Assembly (NCBI RefSeq): GCF_963678635.1
Contig: NC_087064.1
Coordinates: 15,489,802 to 15,553,801 of the forward strand
Origin: Symsagittifera roscoffensis
Lineage: Eukaryota > Xenacoelomorpha > Acoela > Convolutidae
Reading direction: 5' to 3'
DNA length: 64,000 nucleotides
Below the pieces are notes generated by a model. That model was not told where the DNA came from and made no database searches. It saw only the letters and a program-made list of their open reading frames with translations. Below are positions 19,817 to 30,862 of the stretch, piece by piece (the stretch's first letter is position 1; each line of letters begins with the position of its first letter). The position numbers and the translations under genes were made by a program.

Positions 19817-22300
19817 AAGCTAAACCGTCGTGTCGAACTACCCGGGGTTGTTTACCATCCTCTCTTATCCATGCGGTATGTGGAGAGTAGTTTTGTACCG
19901 AACCATTTTCAATAATCTTGAATTGTGCCCCGAATGTGCCCGGGTTTTTAGGTTTTCGTGCGATCGTTCCTGATTTTCGAGCTATCTGTTCTATTCGACG
20001 TCCGGTTTTAGGGTCAATGGTGTGCGCGGGACCTTTAAATCGGTCTTTTAAAAATACTAGTGGTAGATTTTGTTTTTCCTGATTAATGAGCAATCTTATC
20101 GGTTTGCGCGTTCTTAAAGTTTCAAGATTATTAGATTTTTCCATTAGAAATGATCGTTTGAGTTTTAACGCGTCGTAAGGTTTATTTGAAAGAGGCAAAT
20201 GCGCACCTATTGGGAATTTCAGGAGCAGTTGCCTGTCGTATTCGTCATCGCTGCTCTGCAGCGTAATTGCGTCCTGTTGGTTACGGGGATCCGGTTGGAC
20301 TTTGGCGCGTTGCTTTCCTGGGTTTACTTTCGTCGAGGTACCTGTTGCACCCTGCGAGCTGGCTGTAATTCGGGCAGTCTCGTTGTTTTCAGAGTCCACT
20401 GGGGTACAAGTCAGTTCCGGTAGGTAGTGTTGATCTTGTTTTTGTGTGCCTAGTCCTCTAGTATTCGTCTCTTTGTAAACTAGATCCAGTTCATCATCGC
20501 TGTTATTTTCACGATCCCACATAGCTTCCGCAGAGAGTGCTGGTTTTGTAAGGACTTTCTCATCTAAACATGATAGCTTAGTTTTTTCCCATGAAAGATT
20601 TGAGAGTTTCGGTGATGTGCTAATATTCGTTAATGGTGTATTGGGCCGCCTTCCAAAATGAGCCTCAAACGGAGTTATTTTTGTGGTTGCGTTAGGTGTG
20701 ATACGAAGTGTTTTAATTAGCTCTGCAACGTCAGATGCAAGTTTATATGGTTTATTACTTTTGTAGATTTTCATGATTGATAGTCTTGATTTTAGGGTTC
20801 TTATTAGCCGTTCAACCATTCCCATTGCTCAGTGGTCATCCACTGGTGCGAATATTAGCTTGATATTATTAGTTTTACAATATATTAAAAACTTTTTGGC
20901 CCGAAAACCTTGTGCCTGATCACATCTGATATTACGGGGTACACCATGATTTACGATATGGTTTTGCATAAATCGAATGATTGTATCAGCCCTGTTATTT
21001 GAGACCACTTTTGCGTATGGGAAGCGTGAGAAACGATCTACCCCAACTAAGATATAGACTTCTTTATTATTTTTGTCTGGTAATGGGCCTGCAAAACCCA
21101 GTTGGATTTCTTCGTTCGGCTCGACGACCGCGTCCAAAGTCGTATAATGCTTTTTTCCTGATATGACCTTAAGGTTCTTACCTTTTTCGCGGCAGTTTTT
21201 GCAATTTTGTGCGGTGGCCACAATATCCCGGTGCAAGTAGGGATACCACACATGCTTTGCGGCTTCGATCATGCCGCCTTGACCTGGATGGGTTAAGTGT
21301 AACGCGTCCATCATTGTTGGTCGTAATTGCTTAGGAATAACGACCCTGTCGTCATATAACAAAATGCCGTCCCTGACTGATAATCGATGACGTACATTGT
21401 AGAAGTAGGGGCCATAGCACTGTTTCACATTGTCCCATTTTTGTTGCCTGATCATGTTTAATAATGGTGAGAGATTCCGATCACGTCGTGTAGCTGCTGC
21501 CAGGAATTCGATGTCCATTACTTTCCTCAGGTTTTTACGAAATAACGGCGTGTCCTCCTCCTCCACTGTGGTTGTTTGGCATTCCGATGTGGTCGTTTCA
21601 TTTAGGGTGGTTTGGCAGATGGCGTTGACCTTTTCGTTTTCGATCCTTCGAAACGTATAACTCTCCTCCGACGGGATTACCTGATGAGTCACGTCACTAA
21701 ATATGAGTTCTTGCGGTGGCGGTTTTTATAAATAGTCATTGAATGTGGCGTAATTGATAGGGGGAAACAATAGTTGTGTTTGCGAGCCACTGTGGCATTT
21801 TCTCGTGATGGCGTTGACCTTTTCGTTTTCGATCCTTCGAAACGTATAACTCTCCTCCGACGGGATTACCTGATGAGTCACGTCACTAAATGTGAGTTCT
21901 TGCGGTGGCGGTTTGTATAAATAGTCATTGAATGTGGCGTAATTGATAGGGGGAAACGATAGTTGTGTTTGCGAGCCGCTGTGGCATTTTCTCGTGATGT
22001 GCTTAAAAGGGGGCAAGGCCATTCCTTGTTGTAATTGTCGATTCATTATCGATAGTTTGCTGTTATGGCTGTTTTTCACGTTGTTCGAAGTTGAGTGTGA
22101 ATTTTGGTTTTGAGAGTGACTGTTTTGTAACAATTGACTATTAACAGTGAATGCAGTTTGTGTGTGAACCGAATTTGAAACTTCACAGTTCTCGTTCCGG
22201 TCGAGCTTTCTGGTGCCTAGATTTCCAACTGGATTTTTGTTCAACGCGATGTTTTGATTACTGCTGTCTTGAAATTCTAAGCATGTGACGAAATCGTCGA
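19813..22300 (-). pseudogene. Integrase region of copy B, truncated
   Basis: Same layout as copy A: connection segment, 189-bp duplication with TAA, zinc domain, two catalytic Asp residues, TGA at 20829-20831, then the MVER segment and part of the basic extension. The extension runs across the duplication joint into antisense MRPL16 sequence, so its last residues are foreign. One visible change from copy A is Glu to Lys in the core (PDENNKEV against PDKNNKEV). Confidence 0.9.
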
Positions 22301-23653
22301 TTAGCGCGACGACAAACTGTTCGTCCCAATATGCGGGGGTTGTGGTTTACCGACTGGATGTCGTGAAATGTAATCTATAAGACCCATTTTACTGCCCGCA
22401 AGATGGCGTATGTCGAAATCAAATGGAATGAGCCTATCGATCCATCTAGTTAACCGACTTTGGTAGGTTTTATTACCTCTAATACTTCGTAGAGCACTTA
22501 CCAATGCGTGGTGATCTGTGATTAAAGTGAACCTTCTACCATAGAGGTAATACTTAAAATGTTCGATAGCCCATACTGCGGCTAATAGCTCGAGCTCGTT
22601 AACGGAATATTTTTGTTCACGCGAATTCAAAAACCGCGATGCGTACGCAATGGTTGCCCATCCATCTGGTGTTTCCTGTTCGAGTGCCGCGCCTAGTCCC
22701 TCGCGGCTGGCGTCACACACGATCCGCGTTTCTCTGTTGCTTACGAAGTGTCTATTTTCCGTAATATTTTGAACTGCCACTAGAATGTTACGAAACGCTT
22801 TTTCATGCTCTTCCTTCCATACAAAGTTAAATTTGTTGGTTGTGGAGAGTAGGGGTCGTAACGGAGTACATAGTTGAGCCAGATTAGGTACAGAGTCAAA
22901 TGATCATTGAGTCAAATGATGAACAGATCCCATAAAACTTTTGAGTTGTTTAAAAGGTTTTGGGTGGTGTAAGTTTACTATAGCATCGGTTTTCTTTTGC
23001 ATCGGGGTTATTCCATAATTATTAATTACGAAACCTAACCACTCTACTTCTTTGCACCCAAATTTACATTTGTCAACTGAAATGGCCATGTTTTCGGTAT
23101 CTAACTTGTTAAGGACTCTCGTTAGTTTATCTATGTGTTGTTCTTTGGTGCCGTGAGAAATAATCAGGATATCATCTAAAAATGCAAACGTATCCTTCTC
23201 ATTATTGAGAGTCAGGTCGATGGCTTTCTGAAACTCCGCGGGCATATCGGTGAATCCGTAAAAACCTGTTTGAAATTGGTAGGTTCCGGTCGCTCTACCC
23301 CCAATAATGCTAAAATTACATTGTGATCGTGTTGTTTCGTCGAGTGGCAGTTGACTATGCGCATAACGTAAATCTAGGGTTGAAAAGTACGTGGTCCCCG
23401 GTTTATTTGTTCCTTTCTGAGCCGATTGCGCTATATTATCTAACAAAACCTCGATATTTGGCATTTGGTGTTTGTTTTTATGGATAGATTTGTTGATTTG
23501 TTTCGAGTCCATTGCCAATTTTATCGATTGATCCTTTTTTACTGTTATTACAATAGGGCTTATAAATTGTTGATCGCTGCATTTGTCCAGACGGTTTATA
23601 TGTCCTTGGTCAATGAGTGATCGAATTTCATTTTCCACTTTCTCTTGACAACG
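22301..23653 (-). pseudogene. Reverse transcriptase / RNase H of copy B, interrupted
   Basis: Identical in plan to copy A (FLDDILIIS, CDASREG, ITDHHAL), but interrupted near 22890-22915. Copy A's 20 bases there are replaced by 32 in which GAGTCAAATGAT occurs twice. The 12-bp gain keeps frame but brings in a TGA (22904-22906), separating RT from the thumb/RNase H part. Confidence 0.9.
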
Positions 23654-25369
23654 CCTTGAATTCTTTCAAGAATTTTGTATGGACCATGTGATTCTTTGAA
23701 CGCCCTATTCGTGTACAGAGACCAGGGTACGTGGTTTTAACCCATTTCGCTATCTGCTTGTCTGAACACTCAATGCTGTTGACATGAAAATTGGACTTAC
23801 CAACTGGTTTTCTTTCCTGGTGCAGTTTTATTCCGATCTGTGGAAGAAGATTGCGTCCCATGATGTTCGCTCTTCTGTCGTCCACCACTATGAATGAAGC
23901 TGTTCGAATTGTCCATCCCCCGGATTCTATAGGAGCGATTAACCTGCCCAGTGACGGGATCTTGTAGCCATTATAACAAACCATTCTGTTTGCCTCATCG
24001 TCGTCTGCTATTGATGTTTTCACCGCCGATTTGACAGTAGATGTAAGGAGATTGGCTGTTTTTTCATTCACGAATGATGTTGGAGAACCTGTATCTGCGA
24101 TAAACACGATATTGTTTGTTCCTGAACGGACCCGAAAGAGAAGACCTTGTAGGTCGTTATCTGTTATGCCTTCTGCTCGTTGTGGTTCGAATTTGATCCA
24201 GTTGGTAGATGTGTCATCTGGATGTACCAACTCCCAACCCGGGATTATATTACCAGCTTGGAGATAATCTACGTAGGCGGTCATATCTGTTTCTTGAATA
24301 TCCTGTTGGTGAGGAATGTTTTCTTGAATGGCGTTTACTCCACTAGACTTGCATAGTCTGGCGAAATGACCCCTTTTTGTACATTTATTACAAATTTTAT
24401 CTCGTGCCGGACACTGTGCTAAGTGGTTAACTGAGAAAGTGTTACCACACTTGAAGCAATCTTTATTCTGTGTGGGTCTTTCTCCACGACTGCGACCCCC
24501 CCCCGGGATTGTGATTTATAACCACCCCTTCTTTGGACGAAGTTCATCGGTTCTGATTTTATGTTTGGAACTCCGGTGTGGCTATTAGACGATCCTTGCT
24601 TTCTGATGTGGACTTGATTCTCGAGGCCTCTTTCCCGTCGTATTGCATAATTCAATGCTTGGTCGGGTGTCAATGTTTCCGCTAGCAGATCTTTTTGAAC
24701 TTCGTCGTTCGTCATGTTTGCCGTAAACAAGTCTCGTATTATTTCTGATTCGAGTCCCCCATCATTGCATGCGGTACATTTGAAATTACCTTTGACCACG
24801 AGTTCTGTAAGTCCACAGTGGAATTCTTTCAGTGTTTCTGTTTTTCCTTGCTTGCGTGTGAAAGCTTCGTATCGGTCGAATGTTACATTTCGTTCTTTCA
24901 CAAAGAGTCGTGTTAACCTTGCCCAGAAATCTCTGGTTGTTGTTTCTTGTATTCGGAGATCTGGGTAATATTGTGATATTCTTCGTTGGCCTTCGGCTCC
25001 TAGACATAGATAAATGTAACTTCTACATTTAATGTCTACCCATGGAACGCCGTCTACAGTAGGGCCTAAACTATCTAATTGTGCACATTGGTTTTCCCAT
25101 GTTGCTTTCTTCTCTTCATTACGAAGATTCCGGTCACGGATTTGAACATTGGTCTCTCCTTCGATGGGAAGTTCGTATCCAGGTTCCTGAGGTCGTCTAA
25201 TCGCAGGAGGGTTTCGGAGTAGTTTTGATAAATCTATTCCGTCTTTGGCAATTATACCCAAAAATAACTGCTGATTCCATTTTTCCCACTCAACTGGTGG
25301 GCCCGCCGAGGCTTTCTGCCAGAATGGCGAAATTCCTAGGGTTTTTTTTGTGATTGCTGGCTGCGCCAT
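23628..25369 (-). pseudogene. Gag and protease of copy B
   Basis: Starts at the ATG spanning the LTR/PBS edge (25369-25367) and here reads correctly through the N-terminal codons because the T run has 8 bases. The frame breaks in the nucleocapsid at a C run of 9 (about 24497-24505) where copy A has 7, and ends at 24419. The protease part (ADTGS) remains open from 24284 or further upstream to 23628. Confidence 0.9.
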
Positions 25370-25720
25370 GTTATACCCTCAACCACTAGGTGAGGTATAA
25401 AGTATGTTATGTAATCAAAGTCTATGCTGAACGCTAACTAAGAATAGAGAAATAGAGAGATTAAGAGAACAACTTAATTTCAACTCTCTATGTTTAAGTC
25501 TGGCTGACTCTGACCTCGAATCGCTTGAGAGACAGAGTTTCATAATAACTAGTACATATGTCAATACGTATAAATAGGTACTTATTTAATCATCAGACTT
25601 CTATATGTGTTGCTTAATCAGTTATGTTTATAATATGGAATCATTACCAACTGGTAGTTTTAGCACCAACATGTAGATCATTACTAAAGGATGTTTTCTA
25701 TAATATCCGTACGGATAACA
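25369..25720 (-). repeat. LTR of copy B
   Basis: 352 bp, TG...CA. It is the duplicate of the LTR at 17011-17362 and is followed by the same GCTCC at 25721-25725. Confidence 0.95.
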
Positions 25721-25888
25721 GCTCCGTTCTGCAATAGTTTTAAGGTAGGGTGAAGTATGCAGTAACAAGTAGGAAATTGCATCAGTTGTTAGTTCAGGAA
25801 GTTGCTTTTTACAGTAACTGTATCAACTACTATTCCAGGTGCGGTGTTGGAATAGACATCACAATCGATATCATGTTTCGTCTTTCAG

Positions 25889-27359
25889 GACTTCTTCAAA
25901 GGCCGAGTGACTGACGTGTTCTTCGTCCCCGTCAGCATCAGCTACGAACGACTGTTCGAAGAGTCGCTCTATGCGTTCGAATTGGCCACTGGACTTCCTA
26001 AGCCAAAAGAGTCTACATCCGGAATGCTGAAAGCGAGAAAGGTTCTGGACGAAAACTTTGGAAATATTTACATCAACTTCGGTCAGCCCTTCTCACTGCG
26101 AGAGGCAGCGTACAATCGAGTGGACAGATCGCGGTTTGCGTGTACACCACTGTTTGATCAGTTCGTTTCAGAGGAGAGCGAACTCTTTGTACAGGAACTG
26201 TCATTGTACGCTATTGCTCGAATACAAGTAAGTCTTCATGCTTTTGCAATTAATACTCATCGCGTTATGTACTTCATTGTTTCATATGCCATTCATGAGC
26301 CTCTTATTTGCTGTAGTATTGCCCTGATGATACAAATTTACTATGTATGTGAAATATTTTTTGAAGACTGAAATCTATTTTTAAAGGTGGAAATGTTTTT
26401 AGGAGAATATCTACATACAGCCTTGGCATCTGATCGCATCGGTACTCTTCAACTACGCATTCTGCAATCACAACAGAGCCTTGCCAGCCATGTTGCTTGT
26501 GGAAAAGGTCAACCAACTATCGAATCTTCTGAAAAATGTCAACTGCAAACAGATCATGACCTCGCACTCTTTAACTGACGTCATCAGTGTTTTGGAGTGT
26601 CACCATAAAACAGTTCATTTTTGCACTTTCTCTAAGATGTTTCTGTTAGCTCCTGAAGAGTTGTATTTCACTAAAGAAGGAAAAACCGTTCCCATTATTC
26701 CAGTACAACTTCTGATGTATCAGAATATGTTTGTAAACCACTTAGCGCCATTGTTTATTGCTGTCAACATTGTTGAGTGCCAAGGAAGTTTCATTTCGAA
26801 ACAAGAATTCGACCATAAATGGAAATTGGCTCTTTCGATATTCACTCAGGAATTCGTTGCAATTGAAAATGATCCAATTCAAGTTCTCGAAGTTCTGGAA
26901 TCGCAGAAAGTTACATTCTACGATACGAGATCTGAAATAATTTCGCTAAATTTGGAGAGTTATAAGTTGAAAAATCTTTTGAACGACGTTGCTCGGCCTT
27001 ATTTCACTATACTTTATCTTACTGTTGCAAACTTGTATTCTTACAGTCTTGTTTCTCAGAGTATTGGAGAGTATAAATTTGACAGCCTAGCGTCACTTAA
27101 CTCATCAGTTCGGTCTAAAATCACACAGTGTTATGACTCAGGCAAATTATCTGGAGTAGCCGCTGTTACAACTGCTGCGGTAAATAATGTATTTAACCTT
27201 TGCAAATCTAGAAATATAATTGTTACCAAGAAAAAACAAGGAACGACAATCATCCAGGTCGACCAATCAAAATGCTCGAACTTGTTGAATGAAATTCAAC
27301 AGATTTTCCCCTGCGACCAGTTTATGTTCGCGATGAGTTCTATCAAATCTAAATTGTAA
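25889..27359 (+). pseudogene. GNPAT: 5'-truncated GNPAT copy (exons 4-5 only)
   Basis: Exact-offset duplicates (+8358) of exons 4 (25889-26227) and 5 (26403-27359), with the same splice sites, motif IV and C-terminal SKL. Exons 1-3, with catalytic motifs I-III, are absent, so this copy cannot make an enzyme by itself. A transcript beginning at the complete gene could in principle splice exon 3 to this exon 4, skipping unit 1. The exons show no disabling change, as expected for a recent copy. Confidence 0.9.
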
Positions 27360-27557
27360 AACTTTGTAATAGTGAATTTTATTGAAAGTTTGTAGATTGA
27401 AATAATTTTGTATTGTTTGGAACAAATCGTATAGTCTAGTTGTTTTTTGTTCTATGAAAATTAGCGTTTTAAAAAAGATTTTCCATCATAATGAAATCAT
27501 GCGAAGATTCTTTGAATGCACAAAAATAGAAGTTGTTAGCTGTACCGACCGAGTGGC

Positions 27558-28849
27558 ATGACGTTTCAGATAGTTCAGACCATGTCTGATAAATTGCTTA
27601 AACCAAATCTCATATGGTCATTTTGTTCACGATGTCATCTTCATCGGCTCCCCCCAATAAACCCTAAAGATTTTGAGCTCCCGAAGTTCAAAGACCCTCG
27701 AGAATCCGGACTTAAACATGGACTCACCTTAGACGACATTCAACCACCGCCTACCTATGATTATATTGTGCTACCAAAAGACAGGAAGCTGGCATACGTC
27801 CCATCGCAGCCTATTTTGGCCAAAGAAGAGAAAACCGGGAAGAGGCTGCATGAAATAATAGGAGTTGAAACCGACTTGAAGAAGAACACTGTTTTGAGCA
27901 AACAATTTGGAATCGTCGCTTTGAGCGGAGGTACAGAAATATACTCTTCGTTTTACAAAGACTCGGCAAAGTTAGCTCGAATAGAGTGAATAAAATAAAA
28001 AAGGATGTAAACGGATCAAGCATCTACCAACGAGTTCTAGTATATGGATTTGAAAGCTTAAAAAGAAAAAAACTTGTAGTTTATGAATTTCCTATTTTTA
28101 GGTAATTTTCTACACGAGAATTTCGAGCACGTACGAAATTCTGTGAACTCTCAGATCGAAGACAACATGTACGCTCAGTGGGTTATTCCGCCGCCATGGA
28201 AACCGGTCACTAAAAAGTCGCAAGGAGCGAGAATGGGTGCGGGCAAGGGCGATATTCATCATTACGTCACACCTGTTAAAAAGTTCAATGTTATTTTTGT
28301 GATTGGAGGCAAGTTCCAATACGTGTACATCAAAAAATGGATCGAAGCACTCGCTAGAACTATGCCTGGTAAGTTTGCTTTAACGAAGTTTATTTTTAGT
28401 TTTAAGAGCTAATCTTTTTGAATTCAAACTGGACTGGATTGAAGGTGAGAAAATTATCGATTGAATATTTCATATCTTGGTTTTAAAACGGGACATGGTG
28501 ATTAATAAAACATTGTAGAATGGCTCTGAAAGAGGAAGCGACTGTATTTGAAGATAGTACGGTTCAAAAGTCAGTATGGCGCTTCATGAAGAGTACTATG
28601 GCGCCTGTTTTCGTTGCTTAATTAGCTTGATATTTAAGAGGATTCATAATTGGGCTCCTTTGGGTTTCAGTTCCCGCATTGGCTGTTTCTTACGAACAAC
28701 TAGAAGCCATGAAAGAAGAATATTTTAGCTCAAAACAGCCGGAAGGGAATCCATTCACGGCCAAAAATATAGTAGACTACAACATCGGAGGACTCAGGAC
28801 AAACCGATTTGGACCTCTTCAAATCAAACACCATCTTGAGTTCTCATGA
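27558..28849 (+). CDS. MRPL16: Mitochondrial ribosomal protein uL16m
   Basis: Component of the large subunit of the mitochondrial ribosome, near the peptidyl transferase centre. Three exons: 27558-27930, 28102-28368, 28671-28849. The introns are GT/AG and phase 1; total 819 nt, 272 aa. The N-terminal 30 residues are rich in Lys/Arg/His and may act as a mitochondrial presequence. The uL16 signature is in exon 2: KSQGARMGAGKG (about 163-174) and DIHHYVTPVK (175-184). Exon 3 has an NPFTAKNI segment and a basic C-terminal end. It lies 198 bp after the duplicated GNPAT stop, on the same strand. A 20-codon upstream ORF (27499-27561, starting MRRFFECTK) overlaps the start as ATGA. That upstream frame is presequence-like, so the true N-terminus is not certain. 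Confidence 0.9.
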
Positions 28850-28854
28850 TTGAA

Positions 28855-28860
28855 AATAAA
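28855..28860 (+). terminator. MRPL16 poly(A) signal
   Basis: AATAAA lies 6 bases past the MRPL16 stop codon. Confidence 0.6.
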
Positions 28861-29036
28861 TGAAATTTGAGCTGAATTGAATATCTTAAATAATGGCTAA
28901 GGTAATTTCACTATGCAGAAAACCATAATGAAAAATTGGTTGTCTGCGCCAATGGGATTATTTTCGATATTTGAGCTCAAAAGCGATTGAATGAAATATT
29001 TGATTCAATGCCTTCGAGACATAACAAAGCTTTCAG

Positions 29037-29285
29037 ATGCTTGATTTTCTCCTGCTTATGTTTTTTATGTTTCGTTTCACGTGTTTCAGTTGCGCTATGG
29101 CATTCTTTTTGCGTAGTGGGCCATACCCGAGATCAGTGGTAGAGGTTATAATCAACTTAGTTTTATTTGCCATGGTCGTCATTTCGTGGACATATGCAAT
29201 TTATGGAGGCAGGTACTTGTCCAAGTTGGTCAAGGAGAATGGAGGCGAACCATTGACAAAAAATTTCATTTCCGATGAACTTTGA
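29037..29285 (+). CDS. Small integral membrane protein, unknown family
   Basis: An 82-codon frame. The conserved-looking part starts at the second possible ATG (29098; MAFFLRSGPYPRSVVEVI) and gives 62 residues with one strong membrane segment (INLVLFAMVVISWTYAIY) and a charged tail (KLVKENGGEP, ending ISDEL). A pyrimidine-rich tract ending GTGTTTCAG at 29089/29090 looks like a splice acceptor 8 bases before that ATG. The upstream 20 residues, though hydrophobic, may therefore be intron rather than a first membrane segment. It follows MRPL16 by about 190-240 bp on the same strand. I do not recognise the family. Confidence 0.6.
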   Translation: MLDFLLLMFFMFRFTCFSCAMAFFLRSGPYPRSVVEVIINLVLFAMVVISWTYAIYGGRYLSKLVKENGGEPLTKNFISDEL

Positions 29286-30680
29286 AATTCAACAAAACTT
29301 AATTCTAGTCTTCTGTCAGCTGAATTCCTGCGGAATTTCGAAATTTTTTAAACTATGAACTGTATATGATAGTTTTCGATTGTTCAATAGTAGTTAATAT
29401 ATGTATGCTCTATGTTTATGTAAATATGTAAATATAAGGAAACGTTAATTTAGTCTTTGATCTGCAAAGTTCGATTTTCAGTCTTCGATATTTTTGCTAC
29501 TTATTAAGCAGAAGCTTTCTCTCAGCCCGCTCTAGATAGAATCGATTTAATTTAGAGAAGGTACATGATTTAATCCTGTTTGAGCATCTCTTTTTCTCCA
29601 AGGCAACTGCAATCTGATTTTTTTAAAATTATTTTAACACGCCCAATTGCAATACTAAACAATATTTTACACTTGCGAAAGTAAGTGTCTTGTAATCGGG
29701 AACTAGGCTTTTTTCCATAAGCAACTTTTCGTACCTCAGAAGTTTAAATTGAACTTACTTTATTGGTGAACCTAAGCAACTTCGAGACTGCTTCCCATTT
29801 CATTGGCAAAAATGATTGATTAAAAAATCATTCAATGAGTGGCTTAGAGCGGCTGTTTTTGGCTCAACGAACGCGGTTTAGTGGCCACTCGTTGAAAAAT
29901 TAAAGATTTCTGCTGTTTGTTCCTGGACTATTTTTCTCAAATTTTTCACTTTTCGCAAAATATATATATTTTTTATTTGCAAGTGATGGCAAGCTCTGCT
30001 TCGCCTCTGTGTAAAAAATGTTATGTTTTATACACCGAATGGCTTCAGTTTTCATGCTAATTTTGAATATCATTGCAATTTTAGCTTTGCATCTAATGAA
30101 TGTAAGTGTTTCAGCAGTTCTAAGTTGCTGTAATTTTCTTTGAATAACCTTGACATGATTGGGATACGGCTTGCTGTATTATTATCAAGGTTATTCCGAT
30201 GATTGTACTGCAATACAGAACGGTTCAAACATTTTCTTTCATTAGATAAAAAGCTAAAAACGCATTGAAATTCAAAATGCAACGAGCAGATTTCGCTGGG
30301 AGGTAAATTGTAAGATTTTTTTTTGTAACGAAAGCATTTTAAACTAGGTATCACCTAAGGAAACTGCATTGCTCTCTATCTGCAAGTGAATTAATATTTC
30401 AAGCATCCATTGATCTACTGAGCGAAGATTGATGTTTGAAATATTAAAAGAGCGTTGATGATTTTATCATCCGTTGGCAAACAACACATGATCGTGTTTT
30501 CATACTCAAGCATCAGCTTAGAGTAATGTTAAGAGCCTTCTTTCTTTTCTAACCTAACTCGCAAATAAAAGTGCTCATCAAAAGTGTTCATTTATTTGGA
30601 ATTTTCACCCTAGCATTGAGAATTGGATAGCATCTGTTCTCTGCTTTAATTGTGACTAGTGTTTAGATTTTACCTATTAA
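29286..30680. other. Intergenic with a dispersed-repeat copy
   Basis: 29671-30009 opens ACACTTGCGAAAGTAAGTG and ends with a SINE-type tail (GCAAGC, loop, GCTTCGC, then CTCTG). This matches the start and end of the block at 5915-6685. No gene is supported in the rest. A minus-strand frame at 30070-30354 lacks a proper ATG and domain. Confidence 0.5.
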
Positions 30681-30862
30681 GCTCCCAAGGCTGAGTGGTT
30701 AGGGTGTGAGACTCTCAATCTCTTGCTCGCAGCAGTTTCGAATCTCGGACGTAGCCTCATTTTTTGCTAATTCGAGGCTTATTTATGCCTTTTATTCCAA
30801 TTTATAGAGCTGCTTTTTTGTCGTGTTATCGCTAGTGTTGGCGAAACGAAGCTTCGCCTCTG
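30681..30862 (+). repeat. tRNA-derived SINE, family 1
   Basis: The best-preserved copy. A tRNA-like head spans 30681-30755 (A box GGCTGAGTGGTTAGGG; B box AGTTTCGAATCTC), resembling a serine/leucine-type tRNA. The body has AATTCGAGGCTTATTTATGC and AGAGCTGCTTTTTTGTCGTG. The tail is CGAAGCTTCG followed by CCTCTG. Confidence 0.8.

Larger units (their letters stand above)
19813..25720 (-). mobile_element. Ty3/gypsy retrotransposon copy B, 3'-truncated
   Basis: Arose by the tandem duplication, not by its own insertion. The 5' LTR (25369-25720) and its flank GCTCC are the same as at 17011-17367, while the 3' part (beyond position 11470 in copy A terms) and the 3' LTR are missing. It shares copy A's integrase stops, RNase H/integrase frameshift and 189-bp duplication (21618-21995). 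Confidence 0.95.
19813..28177 (+). repeat. Tandem duplication 1, unit 2 (8365 bp)
   Basis: Second unit, head to tail with 11470-19812. Length differences come from +12 bp in RT, +2 C in gag and +1 T near the gag start, plus small indels in the MRPL16 intron. The GNPAT 3' exons look identical between units, which points to a recent event. Confidence 0.95.

Noticed and set aside
25889-27359. Second functional GNPAT gene
   Set aside because: Only exons 4 and 5 were duplicated. The catalytic H-x4-D and motif III are missing and no new 5' exon is visible.
30070-30354. 94-codon minus-strand frame
   Set aside because: No ATG at its start, no recognised motif and no splice context; weak resemblance to the end of a non-LTR RT is not enough.
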